A DNA stretch of 10,536 nt. It comes from Candidatus Bipolaricaulota bacterium. Lineage in GTDB: Bacteria > Bipolaricaulota > Bipolaricaulia > UBA7950 > UBA9294. Positions 1 to 5,815 of the stretch are shown here, piece after piece. The notes beneath the pieces were generated by a model. It was not told where the DNA came from, ran no database searches, and saw nothing but the letters and a program-made list of their open reading frames with translations. How positions within the stretch are numbered: the stretch's first letter is position 1; each line of letters opens with the position of its first letter. The translations under genes and the position numbers were made by a program. The stretch lies in assembly GCA_030612175.1 (NCBI GenBank), contig JAUWOJ010000034.1, forward strand, positions 1-10,536, given 5' to 3'.

Positions 1-28
1 TCTGCTTGGCGAGATACGCGGTATTCAA
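1..28 (-). CDS. Start of a divergent gene leaving the window (partial)
   Basis: Only about nine codons are visible, so no product can be named. The - strand carries the full SD TAAGGAGG (positions 40-33), followed after four bases by a TTG codon (28-26) that opens a frame reading L/M-N-T-A-Y-L-A-K-Q to the window edge. An ATG at 32-30 lies directly against the SD in another frame (M-F-E-Y-R-V-S-R-Q). Its zero spacing makes it the poorer candidate, but it cannot be excluded. A well-spaced promoter lies upstream at 71-99. The gene is divergent from the ABC importer operon. Confidence 0.35.
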
Positions 29-70
29 ACATCCTCCTTAGACTTTCTCTGTTCTTGGTCCTTCTTCTCT

Positions 71-99
71 AGTATAGCGAGGGGAATCGACTGAAGCAA
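71..99 (-). promoter_or_regulatory. Sigma70-type promoter for the divergent left-edge gene
   Basis: Reading the - strand, TTGCTT (99-94) and TATACT (76-71) are separated by exactly 17 bases, a good vegetative promoter. Initiation would fall near position 64 and give a leader of roughly 35 bases ending in the strong SD at 40-33. The match is by eye only. Confidence 0.45.
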
Positions 100-172
100 T
101 TCTATATCACAGAACGAATGGAGAAGACACTCACCCCTCAGTTCTGGGATCGTAGCGCGAAATCGTTAGAAT

Positions 173-188
173 AGTGTAGTTCTATACT
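173..188. promoter_or_regulatory. Imperfect palindrome with a -10-like box in the ABC operon leader
   Basis: AGTGTAG-tt-CTATACT is an inverted repeat with 7-base arms and one mismatch. It includes TATACT (183-188), which could serve as a + strand -10 element, but no convincing -35 sits 16-18 bases upstream. CTATACT also occurs inverted at 71-77, inside the -10 of the divergent promoter. It may be an operator or weak promoter for the importer operon. From 100 to 355 I see no gene, only this element and the 9-bp repeats. Confidence 0.25.
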
Positions 189-200
189 GCTCTCTGATTG

Positions 201-259
201 GGTTCATAGGATTCGTAGAGTTCATAGGGTTCGTAGAGTTCATGGAGTTCATAGGGTTA
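201..259. repeat. 9-bp tandem repeat, about six and a half copies
   Basis: Consecutive 9-mers read ggttcatag, gattcgtag, agttcatag, ggttcgtag, agttcatgg and agttcatag, followed by a partial ggttat copy. The unit is RGTTCATAG with mainly R changes and CAT/CGT alternation, so the array also has an approximate 18-bp period. It lies in the intergenic leader between the divergent left gene and the ABC operon. On the - strand it translates as an Asn-Pro-Met/Asn-Ser-Met repeat, a by-product of a 9-bp unit that contains no stop in that frame. Confidence 0.85.
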
Positions 260-355
260 TTGAGATAGCAACGTGCGCAGCTTAAGAATAAGAGCCGAGG
301 ATACGGGTGCCGGAAAGTAAGTGATAAGTACAAGGTTGTCAATGGTAGGAAAACA

Positions 356-1135
356 ATGAATAACGAGAAGACTTCAGCTGCAACCGTCCTTGCAGCGATA
401 GAAATAACTAAAGGGTTTTCTTCTCCCGACAAGACTATTCCTGTGCTCAGTCAGGTGTCAATCAACATCCCGCGCGGAGACTGGATAACGATCATTGGAC
501 CATCTGGGGGCGGAAAAACCACGCTAGTGAAGATACTAGCTGGCATTCTAACTCCAGACTCAGGGAAGATCACCATAGACGCAGAGGGGCAAGACCCATG
601 CAGGATGATTGCGTACATGCCGCAGAACGACAGCCTTCTTCCCTGGCGAACATCACTTGGGAATGCTATCTTAGCCTCTCAGATCGAAGGTCGCTCCCGG
701 AAGGAGGCACAAAGTGAAGCCAGGGAGTTGTTTGGCCGGTTTGGCCTTGCGGGGTTCGAGAACCTTTATCCGTCCGAGCTCTCCGGCGGGATGCGGCAAC
801 GTCTCGCCCTTATTCGAACGTTCCTCTCCCACCGAGAGGTCCTTCTGCTAGACGAGCCGCTAGGCTCACTCGATCCACTGACACGAACGACAATGCAAGA
901 ATGGCTTCTCCTGGTCTGGCAACAACTCGGAAAATCGATTCTTCTTGTGACGCATGACGTAGATGAGGCAATCTTTCTTTCCGATCTGATCTACCTCTTT
1001 TCCAGGCGCCCGGCACACGTACGTAGACAGTTCAACATAGAACTACCTCGTCCGCGCGCTCGCGCGGCTCAATCGCTAATAGAATTGAAGGCAAAGATCC
1101 TTGATCTCATCCACACGGAGACCCTCAATGGCTAA
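356..1135 (+). CDS. ABC importer ATPase (SsuB/TauB/ThiZ-like)
   Basis: This 259-residue cytoplasmic ATPase would drive the importer formed with the next two genes. Visible motifs are Walker A GPSGGGKT (48-55), the Q-loop glutamine in MPQND (Q90), the signature LSGGM (142-146), Walker B VLLLDEP with D166 and E167, the D-loop SLD (171-173) and the switch histidine in VTHD (H200). The DVDEAIFLSD stretch that follows is typical of the nitrate/sulfonate/taurine/thiamin-precursor subfamily. Length is normal for the family. The ATG at 356 has AGGA five bases upstream. The stop overlaps the permease start by 8 bases, implying translational coupling. The family is certain. The substrate is inferred only from the binding protein. 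Confidence 0.93.
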   Translation: MNNEKTSAATVLAAIEITKGFSSPDKTIPVLSQVSINIPRGDWITIIGPSGGGKTTLVKILAGILTPDSGKITIDAEGQDPCRMIAYMPQNDSLLPWRTSLGNAILASQIEGRSRKEAQSEARELFGRFGLAGFENLYPSELSGGMRQRLALIRTFLSHREVLLLDEPLGSLDPLTRTTMQEWLLLVWQQLGKSILLVTHDVDEAIFLSDLIYLFSRRPAHVRRQFNIELPRPRARAAQSLIELKAKILDLIHTETLNG

Positions 1136-1913
1136 GCTGATCAAATCCTATATTGCCACCGTTCTTTTCTTGCTCCTCATTCTCTCATTATGGGAGGCTG
1201 GCGTACGCTTATTCCATGTTCCATTCTACATCCTTCCCGCGCCAAGCCGTATCCTATTTGTTTTCTTCACGAGACTGCCTCTGTTGTTCTCACATGGTGC
1301 GGTGACACTTCTCGAGATAGGACTGGGAATGTTCTTGGGAGTCACTGGTGGAATCACACTAGCTCTTATCATCTTCTATTCGCGGTTCCTGGAAAGCGCG
1401 CTATACCCGTTGATCATTACCTCACAAATGATCCCTATCTTTGCCATCGCTCCCCTGCTCGTCATCTGGTTTGGATACGGTTTGTGGTCAAAAGCTACTG
1501 TCGCCGCATTGATTGTGTTCTTCCCCATTGTGGTCAATACGGTTGATGGACTGCGATCCGTCAATAGCGAGACGATTGATCTGTTGCACTCCCTAAAAGC
1601 GAACGAATGGCAAATCCTCCGGTACGTCCGAGTGCCGGCAAGCCTTCCATCCATATTCTCCGGACTGAAGCTTGGAGTAACTTTAAGTGTAGTTGGAGCA
1701 ACTATTGGGGAATGGATCGGAGCAACAAAGGGATTGGGGTTCCTGATGATTCAGTCAAACGCAATGTTAAGAATAGATCTTGTCTTTGCTTCAATTCTCA
1801 TGCTTTCTCTTGTTGGTTTGTTGTTGTTCGCGACAGTTCGTATCATTGAGCTGCGTTTGCTACAATGGCGAAGACCTCGAACGAAGCTGAGAACATCGGG
1901 AGGAAATCAGTGA
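1128..1913 (+). CDS. ABC importer permease (SsuC/TauC/ThiX-like, BPD_transp_1)
   Basis: This 261-residue inner-membrane protein has about six hydrophobic segments. The first is near residues 8-25 and the last near 220-242. The EAA-type cytoplasmic loop that contacts the ATPase is visible as SLKANEWQILRYVRVPASLP followed by IFSGLKLG. The open frame extends upstream to 1101, but the ATG at 1128 is the likely start because GGAG ends seven bases before it and MAKLIKSY leads straight into the first membrane segment. This start overlaps the ATPase stop by 8 bases. The stop TGA shares bases with the GTG start of the binding protein. The family is secure. The transported compound is not shown by this protein. 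Confidence 0.92.
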   Translation: MAKLIKSYIATVLFLLLILSLWEAGVRLFHVPFYILPAPSRILFVFFTRLPLLFSHGAVTLLEIGLGMFLGVTGGITLALIIFYSRFLESALYPLIITSQMIPIFAIAPLLVIWFGYGLWSKATVAALIVFFPIVVNTVDGLRSVNSETIDLLHSLKANEWQILRYVRVPASLPSIFSGLKLGVTLSVVGATIGEWIGATKGLGFLMIQSNAMLRIDLVFASILMLSLVGLLLFATVRIIELRLLQWRRPRTKLRTSGGNQ

Positions 1914-2863
1914 TAAGAGTTATTCTGATAGGGGTTATGTTGATTGTAATTCCTTTCCTGATGGGGAATGCGTCTCCTGTCCTAAGGGTAATGCTTGATT
2001 TCTTCGCTACTCCTAACCACATTCCTCTCTTTGTTGCCGCCGAGCAAGGGTTGTTCATGGCCGAAGGAATAGAAACGGAGATCCTCATTCCAGCAAACCC
2101 AAGCGACCCGCTTAAGCTAGCGGCAGCACGGACAATTGATGTTGCCCTGACCCCCCAGATCAACTTCATAATCGCACGGTCAGCCGGGCTACCACTGATC
2201 TCGATCGGGACTTTGATCGAAACTCCGCTTGGAGGACTGCTGAGTCTTAAGGAATACGGCATAGACAAGCTCACCGACCTACGTGGACTCCGCGTTGGAT
2301 ACTCACTCGCTCCGCTTGAACCTGTTCTGTGGCAAACAATGCTCGCTTCAGTTGGCATAACAAGTGATGACTTCCAGCTAGTGAATGTCGGATTTAACAC
2401 CGTGCTCTCTTTGCTATCACATAGCGTGGATGCAATCGGTGCCTTTCGCAATTTTGAGGTTGTTCAGGTCGCATTGCTGGGACATGAACCTGTTTTTTTC
2501 CCCCAGGAGGATTACGGTGTACCTGATACTAGCGAGATTATCCTCATTACAAATCCGCAGCTGATCAAAGAGCGTCCGGAAATACTTCGCGCGTTTATCG
2601 CTGGCCTAGCTCGCGGGATCACTTTTACCAAGCAATATCCTCACGAAGCATTTGAGATCTTCCGGAATGCAAATCCAGAAGTTGATGACACGCTGAACCG
2701 CCAGGCTTACGAGATAACGCTTCCGTTCTATGCAGAAAGGGCAGGGAACAATACAGCGCAACAGTGGGAAGAGATGCAGACATACCTATTGACAAATGGA
2801 CTAATAGAAGATGTTGTTCCTATTGACCAACTCTACACGGATCAATTCCTTACCGATCCTTGA
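1910..2863 (+). CDS. ABC importer substrate-binding protein (NMT1/THI5/ThiY-like)
   Basis: This is the solute-capturing partner of the importer, about 317 residues. The frame is open from an ATG at 1865, but the GTG at 1910 is preferred. It has GGGAGG six bases upstream, forms a GTGA overlap with the permease stop, and puts the hydrophobic stretch VILIGVMLIVIPFLMG at the extreme N-terminus as a signal or anchor. No lipobox cysteine follows it, so export to a periplasm or an uncleaved anchor is more likely than a lipoprotein. The motif LDFFATPNHIPLFVAAEQGLF, near the mature N-terminus, matches the LDW-x-PNPNH-x-PLYVA pattern I know from THI5/NMT1-type proteins that bind formylaminopyrimidine. 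Related proteins bind sulfonates or riboflavin, so the ligand is an inference. No TPP riboswitch is visible upstream of the operon. Confidence 0.85.
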   Translation: MIRVILIGVMLIVIPFLMGNASPVLRVMLDFFATPNHIPLFVAAEQGLFMAEGIETEILIPANPSDPLKLAAARTIDVALTPQINFIIARSAGLPLISIGTLIETPLGGLLSLKEYGIDKLTDLRGLRVGYSLAPLEPVLWQTMLASVGITSDDFQLVNVGFNTVLSLLSHSVDAIGAFRNFEVVQVALLGHEPVFFPQEDYGVPDTSEIILITNPQLIKERPEILRAFIAGLARGITFTKQYPHEAFEIFRNANPEVDDTLNRQAYEITLPFYAERAGNNTAQQWEEMQTYLLTNGLIEDVVPIDQLYTDQFLTDP

Positions 2864-2876
2864 AGGAGAATTACTG

Positions 2877-3470
2877 ATGAACGACAAAAAAATGGGCAGA
2901 CTGGAAGTGATCACCGGCTGTATGTTTTCGGGAAAGACAGAAGAATTGATCCGCAGGCTGGAACGTGTACGAATTGCGCGCGGTAACCTCCTGTTGTTTA
3001 AGCCAACCATTGATGCTCGGTACAGCAAACAGGCAGTTGTCACGCATTATGGTCGCGAATTCGAATCACACTCACTGGCTTCAGGCACGGAAACAGTTGA
3101 GCGATTGGAAGAAATCATCGGAGCTGAACCCCTCTGCAACGCCGCCGTTGTAGCTTTTGACGAGGGAAATTTCTTTTCTGATCGGCTTTCGGAACTGTGC
3201 GAGAAACTTGTACAACTGAAAAAAAGAGTAATCGTTGCTGGACTTGATCTCACCTTTTCCGGTAAGCCTTTCGGGCCGATGCCAACCCTGATGGCCCTTG
3301 CTGATCAAGTTGATAAGCTGCAAGCGGTATGCGTCCAGTGTGGAGGAGTTGCCACTCGTAGCCAACGCCTAATCGACGGGAGCCCTGCGCCTGTAAGTGA
3401 TCCAATAATCAAGGTGGGGGGTATAGGTACTTATGAAGCTCGATGTCGAGCGTGTTATGAGAAACGCTGA
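2877..3470 (+). CDS. tdk: Thymidine kinase (TK1 type)
   Basis: The enzyme phosphorylates thymidine to dTMP with ATP in the pyrimidine salvage pathway. The 197-residue protein shows the P-loop GCMFSGKT (14-21), FKPTIDARY (41-49), the catalytic-glutamate segment FDEGNFF (E96), and the substrate lasso AGLDLTFSGKPFGPMP (121-136). The structural zinc site has two CxxC pairs, C152/C155 and C190/C193. The frame extends upstream to 2811, but the ATG at 2877 has AAGGAG (2863-2868) eight bases before it and gives normal TK1 length. The SD overlaps the last base of the binding-protein stop, so the gene is the fourth of the importer operon. DEGNFF differs from the usual DEAQFF/DEGQFF by Gln to Asn. The identification is firm. 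Confidence 0.96.
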   Translation: MNDKKMGRLEVITGCMFSGKTEELIRRLERVRIARGNLLLFKPTIDARYSKQAVVTHYGREFESHSLASGTETVERLEEIIGAEPLCNAAVVAFDEGNFFSDRLSELCEKLVQLKKRVIVAGLDLTFSGKPFGPMPTLMALADQVDKLQAVCVQCGGVATRSQRLIDGSPAPVSDPIIKVGGIGTYEARCRACYEKR

Positions 3471-3496
3471 CTATCTGCTATCCTTTCTCCGCTCAG

Positions 3497-3535
3497 TTCG
3501 CGCGAAGAGGTTTTGACCCCACCCTTGCCGCGCGG
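3497..3535. other. GC palindromes between converging genes
   Basis: The 66-base gap between the tdk and hydrolase stop codons holds two perfect palindromes, TTCGCGCGAA (3497-3506) and CCGCGCGG (3528-3535). Their CGCGCG cores can also pair with each other to form a longer stem with a loop of about 24 bases. Neither is followed by a T-run, so intrinsic termination is doubtful. A bidirectional transcript-end structure is possible. Confidence 0.3.
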
Positions 3536-3536
3536 T

Positions 3537-4271
3537 TCATACTATGTAGGTCTCGCCATCCTCACAAATAAGCAGACCCTCTATCGGTAGCGGTTCCCCA
3601 CTAAGATGAGTCGCCAGAACAGTAGCTCCTTTCGCGCTCAACCGCTTGACCAATCTGGAAACCGCAGGGGCATCCATGTGTCCTTTGTCTTCAGACTCAA
3701 AAGCGTGAGTAAACTCAGTCAGTACCACATCTACTCCATCAAGGAGCTTATGCAGCTGCGCACATTCGCCCGTGTCACCAGTGAACGCAATCTCTCTATC
3801 CTTATAGGTAAAACGATAACCATAAGTCTCCGCCCCAAAGTGATTCAATCTAACCGCTCGAAACCCCAGCTCACCTGCTTGAAATTCCCCCTGCTCATCA
3901 ACCTCCACAAAGGTTAGCGGAACTCGAGGAGCAATCCCTCTGCTCTTCAATTCTGGCCAAGACAAGTCAAGTAGGCTTTCTGTTGCTTCCTTCATTCCCG
4001 AAGGGCCAATGATATACAAGGGGTCCTTTCGTTCATAGAGATAGCAATACAATAACAGAAGAAATGGAAGTCCGAAGAAGTGATCGGCATGACGGTGACT
4101 GATGAATATGTAATCAATTGCACACACATCTTTGTTTAACCGATAGAGTTGCGGAATGCTTGTTGGAGGAAGGCTGAGCACAATGCGATCATCAAGCAAC
4201 AGGGAACTCCATAGCCTTTTTCCGCCTAGTGCAGCGCCAGAACCAAGACAAGTGACAGCAATCTTTCCCAT
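3537..4271 (-). CDS. Metallo-beta-lactamase-fold hydrolase, RNase Z-like
   Basis: This 244-residue binuclear-metal hydrolase has the metal ligands in order: HRHADH (H59, H61, D63, H64), H144 in LNHFG, D166 in TGDTG and H222 in ATHLSG. A further conserved-looking histidine is H198 in KGHMDA. The HRHADHFFGLPFLL stretch resembles RNase Z (HxHGDHxxGLPGLL), but the protein is shorter than typical RNase Z (about 300 residues). The same superfamily includes class II cyclic-nucleotide phosphodiesterases and generic phosphodiesterases. The ATG lies five bases after the stop of the cyclic-nucleotide-binding gene, whose tail supplies the SD (AGGAAG), so the two are co-transcribed. A phosphodiester substrate is likely. 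cAMP is a hypothesis drawn only from the neighbours, and a tRNA-processing paralogue is the alternative. Confidence 0.85.
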   Translation of the reverse strand: MGKIAVTCLGSGAALGGKRLWSSLLLDDRIVLSLPPTSIPQLYRLNKDVCAIDYIFISHRHADHFFGLPFLLLLYCYLYERKDPLYIIGPSGMKEATESLLDLSWPELKSRGIAPRVPLTFVEVDEQGEFQAGELGFRAVRLNHFGAETYGYRFTYKDREIAFTGDTGECAQLHKLLDGVDVVLTEFTHAFESEDKGHMDAPAVSRLVKRLSAKGATVLATHLSGEPLPIEGLLICEDGETYIV

Positions 4272-4276
4272 TCTTC

Positions 4277-4696
4277 CTAGCTCAAACTATGCTCGGTGTT
4301 CCGCAGGCGCCGAGATAGCTCTTCTAGCATTGCCATCCCCACGTCTGGATTACGAGAGATGACCCTCCTGATATCCCACTGTGTGAGCATAAGACATGTC
4401 GTGTCCTCAACCGCAATCACATCTGCTGAGCGTGGACCGCCATCAAGAATGCACATCTCACCAAAAAATGTTCCCGCGCCAAGCTCGGCGATCTCCTTAC
4501 CATGTCGCGAAACCTGCGCGCTTCCTGTGAGGACTAAGTAAAATCCCACTCCTGCACTTCCCTGAGCTACAATTGTCGACCCAGCGGTAAACTTCTTCTG
4601 GCGAGCTATCGCCAGGACTTCCTCAATCCCTTTTGCGCTTAGACGCGAAAAAAGCGGCGCACGACTAAGCAACTTGACAAGCTCTTTCTTGTCCAC
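4277..4696 (-). CDS. Free-standing cyclic-nucleotide-binding domain protein
   Basis: This 139-residue cytoplasmic protein is one CRP-like cNMP-binding domain. The phosphate-binding cassette FGEMCILDGGPRSADVIA keeps the glutamate (E80) and arginine (R89), with S90-A91, that contact the ribose and cyclic phosphate in CRP (E72, R82). The domain ends after the C-helix (MLEELSRRLRNTEHSLS), and the helix-turn-helix of CRP/FNR regulators is absent, so it should act through protein contacts. The open frame runs back to 4915 across the divergent gene, but the GTG at 4696 is the sensible start: AAAGGAGG lies four bases upstream and the domain begins with the usual short helix. It is divergent from an adenylate cyclase and in an operon with the MBL hydrolase. 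cAMP is the likely ligand. Confidence 0.87.
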   Translation of the reverse strand: MDKKELVKLLSRAPLFSRLSAKGIEEVLAIARQKKFTAGSTIVAQGSAGVGFYLVLTGSAQVSRHGKEIAELGAGTFFGEMCILDGGPRSADVIAVEDTTCLMLTQWDIRRVISRNPDVGMAMLEELSRRLRNTEHSLS

Positions 4697-4739
4697 GCTT
4701 CCTCCTTTGTCACGTTTGATATGTTGATTTGTCCCTTGA

Positions 4740-4748
4740 TGGTATAAT
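4740..4748 (+). promoter_or_regulatory. Extended -10 promoter of the adenylate cyclase gene
   Basis: TGG-TATAAT (4740-4748) is a perfect TGn extended -10 element. No good -35 lies at 16-18 bases, as expected when the TGn motif compensates. Initiation near 4755 gives a leader of about 30 bases carrying the SD GGGAGG (4773-4778), eight bases before the ATG. Confidence 0.55.
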
Positions 4749-4768
4749 AACAGTAACCGAGCATTCAA
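4741..4768 (-). promoter_or_regulatory. Possible opposing promoter for the cNMP-binding/hydrolase operon
   Basis: On the - strand TTGAAT (4768-4763) and TATACC (4746-4741) are 16 bases apart. The -10 box shares bases with the + strand TATAAT, so polymerase could not occupy both at once. The predicted start near 4734 leaves about 38 bases to the GTG. The -10 match is weaker than for the + strand promoter. Confidence 0.35.
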
Positions 4769-4786
4769 ACCAGGGAGGCATGCGAA

Positions 4787-5734
4787 ATGTCTTGGAGCGC
4801 AACACTGAAGAATCGTCACCAGGTTCGTAATCAGATGGAAGCCGGGCAGGAGATCGCTGTCATGTTTAGCGACATCCGTGGCTTCACCTCCTATACTGCT
4901 CGAAGAGGAGACCATGCCGCCTACCAGCTCTCACAACTCCATACAGCCTTACTTAAGGAGAGAATTGAAGAACAGGATGGTTTCATCGTCAAGACGTTGG
5001 GAGATGGCATCATGGCTGCTTACCCCATGGTGACAAAGAGTATCCAGGCTGCTGTTAATATTCAGCAAGCGATCAGAGAACGCAATAAGGCATCCTCGGA
5101 AGACCCAATAGACATAGGAATTGGCCTCGCCACCGGTAGACCCATCATGAGCAACTTTGACATGATTGGTCACTCCGTCAACGTTTCTCAGCGCGTTTCA
5201 AGCTTGGCCAAAGGCGGTCAGATCCTTGTAACCAAGCAAGTTCGTCAATCCACTCCTATCCCGGAAGGGTTTCGTTACCTCTCCATGGGAACTCGAGAAC
5301 TCAAGGGCCTGGGAGCGGAGGAACTCTATGAGGTTGCATGGATGGCAGAGGTTGCACGGATTTCCGGCAAGAATGACAACGTAACCTTGGTCCTTACGAA
5401 GAAAGGAACAGTGGTAATAGAACTTACAAAAGCAATACAAGCTGAGATATCGACAGCCAGAAATAAACTTAGAGCAGGTGTCAATGAGAAAAATGGGGCA
5501 CTCGCTGGGTTCCTGAAGAAAAGGATCTCCCACTTTGCCGAACCAGTCATTCATAAATCACTTGCTGTCATTGAGCGAGAGCACCCACTCAGTCACGTCA
5601 AGCTCTCGCTTGGAGGGAGGAAGATGATTGTGCGCCTAGGAAAAGTGCGATTCGTGCTTGAGGACGTCGATCGGCAGTCTGCTGAAGTCTTTCTCAGCAA
5701 GCTAGACGAAATCAAGAAGAAGATCGAGAAATAG
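4787..5734 (+). CDS. Soluble class III adenylate cyclase with unknown C-terminal domain
   Basis: This 315-residue protein is predicted to make cAMP from ATP in the cytoplasm. The cyclase homology domain covers about residues 20-188. Metal-binding aspartates are D29 (FSDIRGFT) and D73 (KTLGDG). Adenine selectivity is indicated by K69 and, by alignment of the IGHSVNVSQR segment, D125. The transition-state residues N132 and R136 are present, so the domain should be active as a homodimer. There is no membrane segment and no recognisable N-terminal sensor. Residues from about 190 to 315 are charged, with predicted helix and strand character and a Lys-rich end, and I do not recognise them. The ATG has GGGAGG eight bases upstream. 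The gene is divergent from a cAMP-type binding protein. An adenylate rather than guanylate product is inferred from the Lys/Asp pair. Confidence 0.9.
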   Translation: MSWSATLKNRHQVRNQMEAGQEIAVMFSDIRGFTSYTARRGDHAAYQLSQLHTALLKERIEEQDGFIVKTLGDGIMAAYPMVTKSIQAAVNIQQAIRERNKASSEDPIDIGIGLATGRPIMSNFDMIGHSVNVSQRVSSLAKGGQILVTKQVRQSTPIPEGFRYLSMGTRELKGLGAEELYEVAWMAEVARISGKNDNVTLVLTKKGTVVIELTKAIQAEISTARNKLRAGVNEKNGALAGFLKKRISHFAEPVIHKSLAVIEREHPLSHVKLSLGGRKMIVRLGKVRFVLEDVDRQSAEVFLSKLDEIKKKIEK

Positions 5735-5751
5735 CGCAAAGATTAACGGTG

Positions 5752-5772
5752 CGCGGGACTTTGGTGTCCGCG
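5752..5772. other. GC-rich hairpin after the cyclase gene
   Basis: CGCGG-g-AC pairs with GTCCGCG around the loop TTTGGT, giving seven base pairs with one bulged G. It begins 17 bases after the cyclase stop and ends just before the -10 box of the next gene. There is no T-tract, so it is a weak terminator at best. Its position would also suit an operator for the downstream promoter. Confidence 0.35.
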
Positions 5773-5776
5773 AGCT

Positions 5777-5782
5777 TATAAT
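5777..5782 (+). promoter_or_regulatory. -10 element of the dihydrolipoyl dehydrogenase gene
   Basis: A perfect TATAAT sits 33 bases before the ATG at 5816, but no recognisable -35 or TGn motif accompanies it. The space where a -35 would lie is occupied by the hairpin at 5752-5772, so an activator or a weak promoter is possible. Confidence 0.4.
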
Positions 5783-5815
5783 GTGTAGAAATCCTCAGCA
5801 AGAAAGGAAGAATAT

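Noticed and set aside
100..355. TPP riboswitch upstream of the ThiXYZ-like importer
   Set aside because: The conserved CTGAGA and ACCTGAT-type core elements were looked for on the + strand and are not present in the expected arrangement.
166..432. 88-codon frame on the - strand with an Asn-Pro-Met/Asn-Ser repeat peptide
   Set aside because: The peptide repeat comes from the 9-bp DNA array, and the frame overlaps the start of the ABC ATPase gene. There is no supporting signal for translation.
4697..4915. N-terminal 73-residue extension of the cNMP-binding protein
   Set aside because: It would read through the divergent promoter and the first codons of the cyclase gene. The GTG at 4696 with AAAGGAGG explains the start better.
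5330..5361. Direct repeat GAGGTTGCAYGGAT twice, 18 bases apart, inside the cyclase gene
   Set aside because: It is in frame, encodes EVAWM/EVARI near the domain boundary, and looks like chance or a tiny duplication with no mobile-element features.
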